A stretch of DNA of 64,000 nt from Achromobacter sp. MYb9 (GTDB lineage Bacteria > Pseudomonadota > Gammaproteobacteria > Burkholderiales > Burkholderiaceae_B): assembly GCF_002975275.1 (NCBI RefSeq), contig NZ_PCOQ01000005.1, positions 186,001-250,000 on the forward strand, read 5' to 3'. Shown piece after piece: positions 35,743-47,764 of the stretch. How positions within the stretch are numbered: the stretch's first letter is position 1; each line of letters begins with the position of its first letter. The notes under the pieces were generated by a model. The model had not been told where the DNA came from. It did not search any database and saw only the letters and a program-made list of their open reading frames with translations. Made by a program: the position numbers and the translations under genes.

Positions 35743-36423
35743 ATGACTCCCATCGGTTACCGCATTCTTTCCCGGCCCGCTCCGGCCGTCGACGCTGACG
35801 TGCTGGCGGGCTTTGCCGGCATCGGCTCGGCTCAGATCAGCGACTGCATGAATCGCCTTTATGGCGTCTCGGGCCTGCGCCCGTTGCATGCCGGCACGCG
35901 TCGCACCGTGGGCCTGGCGCTGACCGTCAAGACCCGTCCCGGCGATAACCTGATGATCCACAAGGCGATTTCGCTGGGTGGCGCGGGTGACGTGATCGTT
36001 GTCGACGGCGCTGGCGACACCAGCAACGCGCTGGTCGGCGAACTGATGATGATGGATGCGCAATCGCGCGGCATCGAAGGCTTCGTGATCGACGGCGCCG
36101 TGCGCGACCTGGACGTCTTCGCCCAGGGGGAATTCGGCTGCTTTGCGCGCGCCGTGTCGCACAAGGGACCGTACAAGGATGGCCCCGGCGAAATCAATGT
36201 GCCCGTGTCCGTGGGCGGACAGGTGGTCAACCCCGGCGACGTGGTCGTGGGCGATGCCGACGGCGTCGTGGTGATCCCGGCCGAATTCGCGGTGGCCGTG
36301 CTGGCGCTGGCGCAGAAGAAGGAAGCCGACGAAGCCGTGGCCAAGGAAAAGCTGCGCGCCGGCACCTACACCAAGCCGTGGCTGGAAAAGACCCTGGCCG
36401 AGAAGATGGGGGCCGCCAAATGA
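35743..36423 (+). CDS. RraA-family protein, possible HMG/CHA-type aldolase
   Basis: A 226-residue protein with the RraA fold. This family contains the RNase E inhibitor RraA and also class II pyruvate aldolases that cleave 4-hydroxy-4-methyl-2-oxoglutarate. The glycine/acid-rich part GELMMMDAQSRGIEGFVIDG followed by VRDLD matches the aldolase active-site region, with the Arg-Asp pair present. In the aldolase signature as I remember it, an acid falls three positions after that pair; here the Asp is two positions after, so activity is uncertain. The gene opens an operon with an aminotransferase (overlapping by four bases) and an ABC transporter, arguing for a catabolic role. Confidence 0.85.
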   Translation: MTPIGYRILSRPAPAVDADVLAGFAGIGSAQISDCMNRLYGVSGLRPLHAGTRRTVGLALTVKTRPGDNLMIHKAISLGGAGDVIVVDGAGDTSNALVGELMMMDAQSRGIEGFVIDGAVRDLDVFAQGEFGCFARAVSHKGPYKDGPGEINVPVSVGGQVVNPGDVVVGDADGVVVIPAEFAVAVLALAQKKEADEAVAKEKLRAGTYTKPWLEKTLAEKMGAAK

Positions 36424-37622
36424 GCATCGTCGCCGACCGTATCAAGCGCATCAAGCTGTCGCCCAGCGTCGCCGCGCGCGCCATCATCGCCGAACTGCGC
36501 GAACAAGGCCGCCGCATCATCGACCTGACAATCGGCGAGCCGGATTTCTCGACGCCCGAGCATATCCGTGTGGCGGCAACCGCGGCCATGAACCGTGGCG
36601 AAACCAAGTATCCGCCCGCCCAGGGCACGGTCGCCCTGCGCCGCGCCGCTGGCGTCCATCTGCAAGAAGCGACGGGGGTGGACTACCCCGCCGCGCGGAT
36701 CATCGTCAGCACCGGCGCCAAGCAGGTGATCTTCAATGGGCTGGCCGCCACCTTGAACGAGGGCGACGAGGTGTTGATCCCCGCGCCGTTCTGGGTGTCG
36801 TACCCGGACATGGTGCTGGTCAACGGCGGTGTTCCGGTCGCCGTGCAGACGTCGCCCGCCACCGATTACAAGGTCACCCCGGAAGCACTGGAGCGCGCGA
36901 TCACGCCGCGCACCAAATGGCTGATGATGAATGCGCCCAGCAACCCCACGGGATCGGTCTACACGGCCGATGAGCTGCGCGGCCTGACCGACGTGCTCAA
37001 GCGCCATCCGCACGTCTGGCTGATGACCGACGACATCTACGCCCGCTTGAACTTCACGGGCGAAGCCACCGTCCACCCCTTGCAGGTCGCGCCCGAGCTG
37101 GCCGCCCGCACGCTGGTGGTCAATGGCGTGTCCAAGGCTTATGCCATGACGGGCTGGCGCATCGGCTACGGCGCGGGCCCGGATGAACTGATCAAGGCAA
37201 TGGCCATCCTGCAGTCGCAAAGCACGTCGGGCGCATCGTCCGTCAGCCAGGCGGCGGCGCTGGAGGCGCTGTCGGGTCCGCAGGACTGCGTGGCCGAATT
37301 CGCCCGCATATTCCGCGAACGCCGCGACCTGGCGATCGCCGAATTGTCCGGCGCGCCGGGTTTGGCGATTGTCGTGCCGCAAGGCGCGTTCTACGTCTTT
37401 CCGGATTGCTCGGGCCTGCTGGGCAAGAAGACGCCCGCGGGCGATGTGATCGCCACCGACACCGACCTGACGCACTACCTGCTGCGCGAGGCCGGCGTGG
37501 CCGTCATCGATGGCCACGCGTATGGCGCGCCGGGCACCTTCCGGCTGTCGTTCGCCGCGTCCCTGGACGATATCAAGCAGGGATGCGCCGCTATCCGCGA
37601 AGCCTGCGCCAAGCTGGCCTGA
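36420..37622 (+). CDS. Class I/II PLP-dependent aminotransferase (AspC-like)
   Basis: A 400-residue fold-type I aminotransferase. IGEPDFSTPEHI, the NAPSNPTGSVYT segment, the PLP lysine in VSKAYAMTGWRIGYG and the terminal FRLSFA with the carboxylate-binding arginine are all present. Its ATG overlaps the stop of the RraA-like gene (ATGA at 36420-36423), so the two are translated together. With a polar amino-acid ABC transporter following, the likely job is to convert an imported amino acid to its 2-oxo acid for the RraA-like enzyme. The specific amino acid is not known. Confidence 0.93.
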   Translation: MSIVADRIKRIKLSPSVAARAIIAELREQGRRIIDLTIGEPDFSTPEHIRVAATAAMNRGETKYPPAQGTVALRRAAGVHLQEATGVDYPAARIIVSTGAKQVIFNGLAATLNEGDEVLIPAPFWVSYPDMVLVNGGVPVAVQTSPATDYKVTPEALERAITPRTKWLMMNAPSNPTGSVYTADELRGLTDVLKRHPHVWLMTDDIYARLNFTGEATVHPLQVAPELAARTLVVNGVSKAYAMTGWRIGYGAGPDELIKAMAILQSQSTSGASSVSQAAALEALSGPQDCVAEFARIFRERRDLAIAELSGAPGLAIVVPQGAFYVFPDCSGLLGKKTPAGDVIATDTDLTHYLLREAGVAVIDGHAYGAPGTFRLSFAASLDDIKQGCAAIREACAKLA

Positions 37623-37679
37623 GGCTCGCGTCTTTCATTCCAGTACGACCACCACACAAACAGACAAGGGGAATCAACC

Positions 37680-38501
37680 ATGAAACGTCACTCTCTCTTC
37701 GCGGCCTGCCTGGGGCTGGCCACGTTGGCGCTGGGCGCCGCTGCCCAGGCCGACCAGGTCGACGACATCAAGGCGCGCGGCGAGCTCGTCTGCGGCACGC
37801 TTGGCACCTCGCAGCCGTTCAGCTTCCAGGACGGCGCCACGCGCCAATTGGTGGGCTATGACGTGGACGTGTGCAAGCTCGTTGCCGACAAGCTTGGCGT
37901 CAAGGTCAACTACAAGCTGCTGTCGGTGGCGGCGCGCGTGCCGGAACTGAACGAAGGCCGTGTGGACATCCTGGCGGCCAACCTGGGCTATTCGCCCGAC
38001 CGCGCCGAGCAGATCGCCTTCAGCCACGCCTACTACGTCAGCCCGCAGAAGCTGTTGGTGCGCAAGGACTCGGGCCTGGATTCGGTTGAAGCCCTGAACG
38101 GCCGCCGCATCGGCGCCACCAAGGGATCGAGCTCGGAGCGCGAGATCAAGCGCATCCTGAATAAGTCGCAGGTCATCGGCTACGGCGACAGCTCGGCCAC
38201 CTATCTGGCCTTGCAGCAAAAGAAAGTGGACGCGCAGTTCGCCTCGGAACTGGTGCTGGTGCGCCTGGTGCTGCAAAGCCCGCCGACCGCACCGGTCAGC
38301 GTGATCCCCAAGTCGGTGTTCGACGAGCCCTGGGGCCTGGGCGTGCGCAAGTCCGAACCGCGTTTCCTGCAAACGGTGAACCAGGCGCTGGACGAAGCGG
38401 AAACCTCCGGCGCGGCCGCCAAGCTGTTCAACAAGTGGTTCGGCCCCGATACGCCGTACAAGCTGGAGCGCAGCTTCAAGATCGGCCCCATCGCCGGCTA
38501 G
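37680..38501 (+). CDS. Polar amino-acid ABC transporter, periplasmic binding protein
   Basis: A 273-residue family 3 solute-binding protein. It has a clear signal peptide (cleavage likely after AAAQA), then VDDIKARGELVCGTLG, QPFSFQD, GYDVDVCKLVADKLGV and the hinge region with AANLGYSPDRAEQIAFS. AAGGGGAATC precedes the ATG. The following permease and ATPase genes complete the importer. Binding of an acidic or hydroxylated amino acid would fit the two enzymes encoded upstream, but this is inference. Confidence 0.92.
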   Translation: MKRHSLFAACLGLATLALGAAAQADQVDDIKARGELVCGTLGTSQPFSFQDGATRQLVGYDVDVCKLVADKLGVKVNYKLLSVAARVPELNEGRVDILAANLGYSPDRAEQIAFSHAYYVSPQKLLVRKDSGLDSVEALNGRRIGATKGSSSEREIKRILNKSQVIGYGDSSATYLALQQKKVDAQFASELVLVRLVLQSPPTAPVSVIPKSVFDEPWGLGVRKSEPRFLQTVNQALDEAETSGAAAKLFNKWFGPDTPYKLERSFKIGPIAG

Positions 38502-38523
38502 GCTGTCGGAGATCGATCGCTTT

Positions 38524-39213
38524 ATGAGCCTACTTGACGCTTCCCAATACCAGCTGCTGCTAAGCGGCATGGTGGTCACCGTGCAGCTGTTCCTGGTTGC
38601 CTGGGTCATGGCCTTCACCATCGCGGTGACACTGGTGGTGGTGCGCGCCACCAACCTGGCGCCGTGTCGCTGGGTGGTGGACGCCTATGTGGAATATCAC
38701 CGTAACGTGCCGCTGCTGGTGCAGGTGTTGTTCTGGTATTTCGGCATGCCCGAATTGCTGCCCGAGGGCTTCCGGATGTGGCTGTACGACCACAACGCCG
38801 AGATGTCGCTGGCCGCGATCGCGCTGGCGCTGGGGTCGGCCGCCTATATCGCGGAAGACATCCGCAGCGGGCTGCGCGCCATTCCCGGCACGCAGTTCGA
38901 GGCGGCCCGCGCGCTGGGCGCCAGCTACCTGCAATGCATGCGCTTCGTGATCGTGCCGCAGGCCGTTCGCATTTCGATACCGCCGCTGGTGGGACGTGCG
39001 CTGCTGCTGTTCAAGAACACCAGCGTGGCAATGGCGATCGGCGTGATGGAGCTGACTTATCAGGCCCGCGAGATCGAAAACGAAACCTATCGCACTTTCG
39101 CCACGTTCGGCGCGGCGACGATCATGTACCTGCTGGGATCTTTCCTGATCATGGCGGTGGGATCGCGCATCTACGCCCGTTATCGTCTGAACCGCGGAGG
39201 CCACGGTGCTTGA
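38524..39213 (+). CDS. Polar amino-acid ABC transporter permease 1
   Basis: A 229-residue inner-membrane permease of the HisM/GlnP type with five or so membrane helices. The cytoplasmic EAA loop, which docks on the ATPase, reads IPGTQFEAARALGASYLQCMRFVIVPQA. VEYHRNVPLLVQVLFWYFG is the usual N-terminal block. Its last eight bases overlap the start of the second permease, so the two subunits are made together and probably form a heterodimer. Confidence 0.93.
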   Translation: MSLLDASQYQLLLSGMVVTVQLFLVAWVMAFTIAVTLVVVRATNLAPCRWVVDAYVEYHRNVPLLVQVLFWYFGMPELLPEGFRMWLYDHNAEMSLAAIALALGSAAYIAEDIRSGLRAIPGTQFEAARALGASYLQCMRFVIVPQAVRISIPPLVGRALLLFKNTSVAMAIGVMELTYQAREIENETYRTFATFGAATIMYLLGSFLIMAVGSRIYARYRLNRGGHGA

Positions 39214-39895
39214 TCTGCTCTTGCAATACTGGCCGACGCTGCTGGTCGGGCAATATCCCAACGGTCCGCTGGGCGGACTGGCGCTGACGCTTATCCTGGC
39301 GGCGCTGGGCCTGGCGATGTCGATGCCGCTTGCGCTCTTGATCGCGCTGGCCCGGGTCAGCCCGTTTGGCTGGCTGCGCGTGGCCAGCAAGGCACTGGTC
39401 AACGTCGTGCGCGGCATGCCGTTGCTGATGCTGATCTTCTGGGCCTATTTCGTGGTGCCCAAGCTGACCGGGCAGGTCGTCAGCGGCTTCTGGACGCTGA
39501 TCTTCGCACTGGTGGTCTATGAAAGCGCGTACCTGTCGGAAGTGATCCGTTCGGGTATCGAGGCGGTGCCGCGCGGCCAGATCGAGGCGTCGCGCTCGCT
39601 GGGCGTGGGTTACTGGACGACGATGCGCAAGGTGGTCTTGCCGCAGGCGCTGTTCAACGTGCTGCCCAGCATGACCAGCCAGTTCGTGTCGACCATCAAG
39701 GAAACGTCGTTGGGCTACGTCATCAGCGTGAACGAACTGACCTTTGCGGCCAATCAGGTCAACAACCTGGTGCTGACCCAGCCGCTGCAGGTGTTCGGCA
39801 TCCTGGCCATTATCTATTTCCTGGTGTGCTTCAGCCTGAGCCGCGGCTTGAGCTGGCTGGACTTGCGTATCCGCCGCTCGCGCGCCATGGCTTAG
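39206..39895 (+). CDS. Polar amino-acid ABC transporter permease 2
   Basis: A 229-residue permease, paralogous to the previous gene product and the same length. [15 protein letters not shown] and the EAA loop [28 protein letters not shown] are present. The start is a GTG at 39206 with GGAGG five bases before it, lying inside the end of the first permease gene. The ATPase gene follows 50 bases later. Confidence 0.93.
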   Translation: MLDLLLQYWPTLLVGQYPNGPLGGLALTLILAALGLAMSMPLALLIALARVSPFGWLRVASKALVNVVRGMPLLMLIFWAYFVVPKLTGQVVSGFWTLIFALVVYESAYLSEVIRSGIEAVPRGQIEASRSLGVGYWTTMRKVVLPQALFNVLPSMTSQFVSTIKETSLGYVISVNELTFAANQVNNLVLTQPLQVFGILAIIYFLVCFSLSRGLSWLDLRIRRSRAMA

Positions 39896-39945
39896 GGGCC
39901 TGTGCGAGGCTCCTTTTAGTGTTATCAGGCCCTACGGGAACAAAC

Positions 39946-40680
39946 ATGATCAATCTTGAAAAAGTGAACAAGTGGTACGGCGCGCATCATGTGCTGAAGG
40001 ACGTGGACCTGTCGGTGGCGCGTGGCGAAGTGCTGGTGGTGTGCGGGCCGTCGGGGTCGGGCAAGTCCACCATGATCCGCACGATCAACCGTCTGGAACC
40101 GATTGAAAAAGGCCGCATCCTGATCGACGGCGCGGACATCTACGCCAAGGGCGCCAACCTGAACGCGCTGCGCCAGAAGATTGGCTTCGTGTTCCAGCAG
40201 TTCAATCTGTTTCCGCACATGAGCGTGCTGGAAAACGTGATTTTCGCGCCGGTCAACATCCGCAAGCAGCCGCGCAAGCAGGCGATGGAGCTGGCGCGCG
40301 CCCTGCTCGAGCGGGTGGGCCTGGAACACAAGATCGACGCCTATCCGGGCGCCTTGTCCGGCGGCCAGCAGCAGCGCGTGGCGATCGCCCGCGCGCTGGC
40401 CCTGCAACCGCCGGTGATGCTGTTCGACGAGCCCACCAGCGCGCTGGACCCGGAGATGGTGGGCGAGGTGCTGCAGGTGATGAAGGGGCTGGCCAAGGAC
40501 GGCATGACGATGGTGTGCGTAACCCACGAAATGGGCTTCGCGCGCGACGTCTGCGACCGGGTCGTCTTCATGGATGGCGGCGAGATCCTGGAAATGGATA
40601 CGCCCGAGCGCTTCTTCAGCGCGCCGTCCCATCCGCGCGCGCAGCGCTTCCTGGCCGACATCCTGCATCCGCGCGGCTGA
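39946..40680 (+). CDS. Polar amino-acid ABC transporter ATPase (GlnQ/HisP-like)
   Basis: A 244-residue ATP-binding subunit. The Walker A motif is GPSGSGKST at residues 31-39, the Q-loop lies in [18 protein letters not shown], the signature is [15 protein letters not shown], Walker B is [14 protein letters not shown], and the switch histidine is in VTHEMGFAR. The frame extends upstream into the permease gene, but the ATG at 39946 gives the standard length with GGGAA upstream. It is the last structural gene of the operon. Confidence 0.95.
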   Translation: MINLEKVNKWYGAHHVLKDVDLSVARGEVLVVCGPSGSGKSTMIRTINRLEPIEKGRILIDGADIYAKGANLNALRQKIGFVFQQFNLFPHMSVLENVIFAPVNIRKQPRKQAMELARALLERVGLEHKIDAYPGALSGGQQQRVAIARALALQPPVMLFDEPTSALDPEMVGEVLQVMKGLAKDGMTMVCVTHEMGFARDVCDRVVFMDGGEILEMDTPERFFSAPSHPRAQRFLADILHPRG

Positions 40681-40714
40681 GGTCGCGGCGGCGATGGTAA
40701 GGTTGGGGGTTTCC

Positions 40715-41680
40715 ATGCGTTTCGCCTCGACCGCCGCGATGTACACCCTTAAACAGCTAGAGGCTTTCTACTGGAGCTCCGAATTGGGCAGCTTCAGCGC
40801 GTCGTCCCGCAAACTGCACACCACGCAGTCGGCCGTGGCCAAGAGGGTGGGCGAACTTGAAGCCTTCGCCGGGTCGCCCCTGTTCGAGCGGCGGGCCAAG
40901 AAACTGGTGATGACCCCGCAGGGCCGCAAGCTGTTCGAGCTGGCCCGCGAGATGCTGGACCTGAACAGCCGCATCGTGCAGAACATGGCCGATCCGGCCA
41001 GTTTCGAGGGCGTGGTGCGGCTGGGCGTGACGGAACTGGTGGGTATGACCTGGCTGGCGCGGCTGATCAATCAGATCAGCCAGCGCTACCCCCGCGTGCA
41101 GTTGATGCCCGAGATCGATGGCGGCATCACGCTATACGAAAGGCTGGAACAAGACCAGATCGACCTGGCCATCATGCCGGGGCCGTTCTGGAGCTATCAG
41201 TACGATTGCACCCATTTGGGCGCCGTCACCAATGTGTGGATGGCCAGTCCCGCGCTGGACATCGACTTTTCGGCCCGCCTGACGCCGCAGGACCTGGCGC
41301 CGTATCCGGTGATATCGCAACCCACGAACTCGGCCTTGTCGCATCTGTACGACGCGTGGTTCGCGGAACAAGGCCTGCCGGTCAAGCGCGTGCTGACCTG
41401 CAACAGCCTGGGGATGATGGCGCAGTTGACGATGCTGGGGCTGGGCATCAGTTATTTGCCCGGCGCGTATTTCGCGCCGCTGGTCGAGCGCGGCGCGCTA
41501 TGCCGGCTGGATGTGCGGCCCGACCTGCCCACCATCAATTACTACGCCGTGCACAAGAAGAACATCGTCAACCCGATTGTGTCGCGGGTGATCGATATCG
41601 CGCGCGAGGAATGCGCGTTCGAGGTGGCGGGGGCGTTTCTGCCCCATGTGCCGCCGGCCGCGTTGCGGCGGCAAGCGTAG
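40715..41680 (+). CDS. LysR-family transcriptional regulator
   Basis: A LysR regulator of 321 residues from the ATG at 40715, or 313 from the ATG at 40739 (MYTLKQLEAFYWSSELGS), which is where family members usually begin. The first has GGGGGT a few bases upstream and is slightly favoured. The winged helix covers about residues 10-70 and the rest is the two-lobed inducer domain (IDLAIMPGPFWSYQYD). It follows the ABC ATPase by 34 bases on the same strand and is probably the local regulator of the RraA/aminotransferase/ABC operon. Confidence 0.9.
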   Translation: MRFASTAAMYTLKQLEAFYWSSELGSFSASSRKLHTTQSAVAKRVGELEAFAGSPLFERRAKKLVMTPQGRKLFELAREMLDLNSRIVQNMADPASFEGVVRLGVTELVGMTWLARLINQISQRYPRVQLMPEIDGGITLYERLEQDQIDLAIMPGPFWSYQYDCTHLGAVTNVWMASPALDIDFSARLTPQDLAPYPVISQPTNSALSHLYDAWFAEQGLPVKRVLTCNSLGMMAQLTMLGLGISYLPGAYFAPLVERGALCRLDVRPDLPTINYYAVHKKNIVNPIVSRVIDIAREECAFEVAGAFLPHVPPAALRRQA

Positions 41681-41687
41681 GCGGCAG

Positions 41688-41703
41688 GCCGGCGGGCGCC
41701 GGC
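41688..41703. terminator. Hairpin between convergent LysR and I78 genes
   Basis: GCCGGC, loop GGGC, GCCGGC form a perfect 6-bp GC stem in the 35-base gap between two convergent genes. No T-run follows on either strand, so an intrinsic terminator is only possible. Confidence 0.3.
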
Positions 41704-41715
41704 TCCCAAGGCGGC

Positions 41716-42123
41716 TTAACCGCAGCGGATCGCCGTCATGACGTCCTTGTCGTCCACGATCAGGTTCAGGCGGGTCGCGTTGTACTCCATGGTGACAAGC
41801 TGGCCGGGGCGCAGGATGCGCGCGGTGGCGCTGCCGCTGCGCGTGCGCAGGTCTTCCATGACAGACTGGGTGGCCTTTTGGCCGATCTGCGCCTGCAGGG
41901 CGGTGGCGTCGCACGTCTTGCCGCCGCTTGTGGCGCCGGGGATGTTGGACGACGAGCCATAGGAAGATCCGCCGTAGGTGGCGCCGCCGGACGACCCCGA
42001 TGAGCTTGACGCGCTAGAGGAGCTGGAGGCTGCCGGCGCGCTGCTGGACGAGGACGACGTCCCGGTATTGGCGCATGCGCTCAGGCTGGCAACCAGAAGG
42101 AAAGGGATCAGCTTGCGGATCAT
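41716..42123 (-). CDS. I78 peptidase-inhibitor-like lipoprotein with serine-rich linker
   Basis: A 135-residue exported lipoprotein: signal MIRKLIPFLLVASLSAC with lipobox LSAC, so it is membrane-anchored. Residues about 20-65 are almost all Ser, Ala and Gly, a flexible tether. The last 70 residues match the I78 inhibitor family in layout: a Cys in GKTCDATALQAQIGQ, then ARILRPGQLVTMEYNATRLNLIVDDKD and a closing RCG, the two cysteines probably forming a disulfide. The family inhibits serine peptidases such as subtilisin. Anchoring it by a serine tether suggests protection of the cell envelope from outside proteases. Confidence 0.8.
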   Translation of the reverse strand: MIRKLIPFLLVASLSACANTGTSSSSSSAPAASSSSSASSSSGSSGGATYGGSSYGSSSNIPGATSGGKTCDATALQAQIGQKATQSVMEDLRTRSGSATARILRPGQLVTMEYNATRLNLIVDDKDVMTAIRCG

Positions 42124-42185
42124 GTAAAGCTCCTTACAACTACGCGACAAAAAAGCCATGATAGACCAGCCGGGGCGGCCTGTAA

Positions 42186-43100
42186 TCAGAAGCCGTGGGG
42201 GGCCTGCATGCCGGGCATCGCGGGCAGCCGGTCGGCCAGGAACTGGATCAGCAGCCGGGCCCGCAATGCCTGGTAGCGGCGCGAGGGGTAAATCAGGAAC
42301 GCTTCCTGTGGCGCGCCGCTCCATTTGGGCAAGACGCGCAGTAATTGGCCATCGGCCACCAGGTCCTGCACCAGCCAGGCAGGGCACAAGCCCACGCCGG
42401 CGCCCATCGCCAGCGTTTCCCGGATGGCCAGGGCATTGTTGACGCGGTACCGTCCTTGCGTCTGGACGCTGGCGCGGGTGGCGCCCTGGTGCAGCTCCAG
42501 GGTGTCGCCGGCCGGCAGCCACGCGAACCTGACATAGTCGTGGGCCGTCAGGTCCTCCGGCGTGCGGGGTTTTCCGTGGCGGGCCAGATAGGAAGGCGCC
42601 GCGACCAGATGGCGCGGCGACAGGGCAACTTTGCGGGCGATGGCGTTGGGCGGCAGGTCGCCGCCCAGGCGCAGCGCCACGTCCACACCTTCTTCCACCA
42701 GGTCGACGAAACGGTCGTTCAGGATCAGTTCGACCTGAATGTCGGGATAGGCGTCCAGGAATTCCCGGATCAGCGCGTTCAGCCGGAACTGGCCCAGCGC
42801 GACGGGGGCGTTGACGCGCAGGAAGCCGGCGGGCTGCTCGGTCTGGCCTCGGGCGTCGGCCACCGCCTCGGCGTATTCCTCCAGCACTCGGTTGGCGCGT
42901 TCGTAGAAGCGTTTGCCTTGTTCGGTGGGCACGACGCGCGTCGTGCTGCGCTCCAGCAGGCGCACGTTCAAGTCTTTCTCAAGCGCCGCGACGATCTTGC
43001 TGAGCGCGGGCTGGGTCAGACCTTGTTCGCGGGCGGCGGCGGACAAGGTGCCAAGTTCCACGGCGCGGACGAAGGCCCGCATGGCGCGCAACGTATCCAT
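42186..43100 (-). CDS. LysR-family transcriptional regulator
   Basis: A 304-residue LysR protein starting MDTLRAMRAFVRAVELGTLSAA, the typical CrgA/DmlR-like subgroup start. The winged helix (LTQPALSKIVAALEKDLNVRLLERSTTRVVPTEQG with several family positions) is followed by an inducer domain with PDIQVELILNDRFVDLVEEGVDVALRLG. It is divergent from the SGNH hydrolase gene across 118 bases, so that gene is the probable target. The inducer is unknown. Confidence 0.9.
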   Translation of the reverse strand: MDTLRAMRAFVRAVELGTLSAAAREQGLTQPALSKIVAALEKDLNVRLLERSTTRVVPTEQGKRFYERANRVLEEYAEAVADARGQTEQPAGFLRVNAPVALGQFRLNALIREFLDAYPDIQVELILNDRFVDLVEEGVDVALRLGGDLPPNAIARKVALSPRHLVAAPSYLARHGKPRTPEDLTAHDYVRFAWLPAGDTLELHQGATRASVQTQGRYRVNNALAIRETLAMGAGVGLCPAWLVQDLVADGQLLRVLPKWSGAPQEAFLIYPSRRYQALRARLLIQFLADRLPAMPGMQAPHGF

Positions 43101-43218
43101 ATGCAGGGCATTCCGTTTTGGAAGAAGTGGTATGCATTTTAGAGGTCTACCTTTGGTTATGGGAAGAACCTATCGTGACGGCATCGCTGTTAATCACTGC
43201 CCGTCCCAAGGAGATCCC

Positions 43219-44493
43219 ATGAAGCCTGCCATGAACCGTCATTTCTTTTTCCGCGCCGCCAGCCTGGTCGCGGCTAGCCTGGCGTGGATGCCGTCCGCCA
43301 CGCAGGCGGCCGCGTCGGGGCCGCAAACCGCCTGGGTCAGTTCTTGGTCCGCCAGCCCGCAGCCGTTATGGGAGGAATCGTTCGTGCTGCCTGCGGGCAT
43401 GCCGGCGCAAGTCGCGGACCAGACGCTGCGCGAGACCGTCAAGATCAGCCTGGGCGGCAAGCGCTTGCGCGTGGTGCTATCCAACCGCTACGGCACGCAG
43501 CCATTGGTGATCGGCGCCGCCCATGTGGCAAAGGCGCGGGCGGGGGCGGCCATCGACCCGGCGTCGGATCGGGCGCTGCGTTTCGGCGGCCGTCCGGGTG
43601 TGACGGTCGCGCCCGGCGCCCAGGTGGTCAGCGACCCGGTGGACCTGCCCGTGGCGGCGTTGAGCGAACTGGCCGTCAGCACCTATTTCCCGCAGCCGAC
43701 CCCCGTCACCACGTTTCATTGGGGCGCGCAGCAAACCGCCGCGCTGGCGTCGGGCGACGTCGGCGGCGCGGCGGACTTGCCGGGCGCCAGCGCTTTGCAC
43801 GGGCGCGCGTTCCTGACGGGAATCTGGGTGGAAAGTGCTGCCAGTACTCCGGTCGTGGTGGCGTTCGGGGATTCGTTGACCGATGGCAACGGCTCCACGC
43901 CCGGCGCCAACCGCCGTTGGCCCGATTTCCTGGCGCGCCGGCTGGCGCCGCAGGGCGTGGGCGTCGTCAATGCGGGCATTTCGGGCGCGCGGGTGTGGGG
44001 CGACAAGATGGGCGTGAATGCGATGGCCCGCTTCGAGGCCGACGTGTTGGCGCAACCCGGTGTGCGGACGGTGGTCGTGCTGATGGGCATCAACGATATC
44101 GGTTGGCCCGATAGCGGGTTCGCGCCCGACGATGCGCCCATGACCGCAGCCCGGCTGGTGGAGGGTTACCGGCAACTGGCCGAGGCGGCCCGCGCCCGCA
44201 ACGTGCGCATCGTGGGAGCGACCATCGCGCCCTATGAGGGTTCGTTGCACGGCACGCCGCTCGCGGGCCATTACCGCCCGGCCAAGGATGCGGTGCGGCG
44301 CGAGGTGAATCAGTGGATCCGCGACAGTGGCGTGTTCGACGCGGTGGTGGATATGGATGCTGTGCTGCGCGACCCGGCGCACCCCGCGCGTCTGTTGCCG
44401 GCCTACGATTCGGGCGACCATCTGCATCCCGGGGACGCGGGCTATCAGGCGATGGCGCAGGCGCTGGATGACGGCATTCTGTTCGGCCGGTGA
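43219..44493 (+). CDS. Secreted SGNH/GDSL-family hydrolase
   Basis: A 424-residue exported esterase. A signal peptide precedes TQAAA. Block I is VVVAFGDSLTDGNGS with the nucleophilic serine, block III is MGINDIGW and block V is SGDHLHPGDAGY with the Asp-x-x-His pair. The 190 residues ahead of block I form a beta-rich domain found in large GDSL relatives. AAGGAG five bases before the ATG fixes the start; the frame is open further upstream inside the LysR promoter region. Likely substrates are acetylated sugars or esters in the periplasm or outside. LysR control is suggested by position. Confidence 0.9.
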   Translation: MKPAMNRHFFFRAASLVAASLAWMPSATQAAASGPQTAWVSSWSASPQPLWEESFVLPAGMPAQVADQTLRETVKISLGGKRLRVVLSNRYGTQPLVIGAAHVAKARAGAAIDPASDRALRFGGRPGVTVAPGAQVVSDPVDLPVAALSELAVSTYFPQPTPVTTFHWGAQQTAALASGDVGGAADLPGASALHGRAFLTGIWVESAASTPVVVAFGDSLTDGNGSTPGANRRWPDFLARRLAPQGVGVVNAGISGARVWGDKMGVNAMARFEADVLAQPGVRTVVVLMGINDIGWPDSGFAPDDAPMTAARLVEGYRQLAEAARARNVRIVGATIAPYEGSLHGTPLAGHYRPAKDAVRREVNQWIRDSGVFDAVVDMDAVLRDPAHPARLLPAYDSGDHLHPGDAGYQAMAQALDDGILFGR

Positions 44494-44517
44494 ACCGTCC
44501 GTTGCTGCCGCGGCGCA

Positions 44518-47751
<3,234 letters not shown>

Positions 47752-47764
47752 GATGCGGACGGCT

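Noticed and set aside
43130-43180. GGTT-N8-AACC inverted repeat between the LysR and SGNH genes as a LysR site
   Set aside because: The arms are only four bases and no second copy was found; too weak to list.
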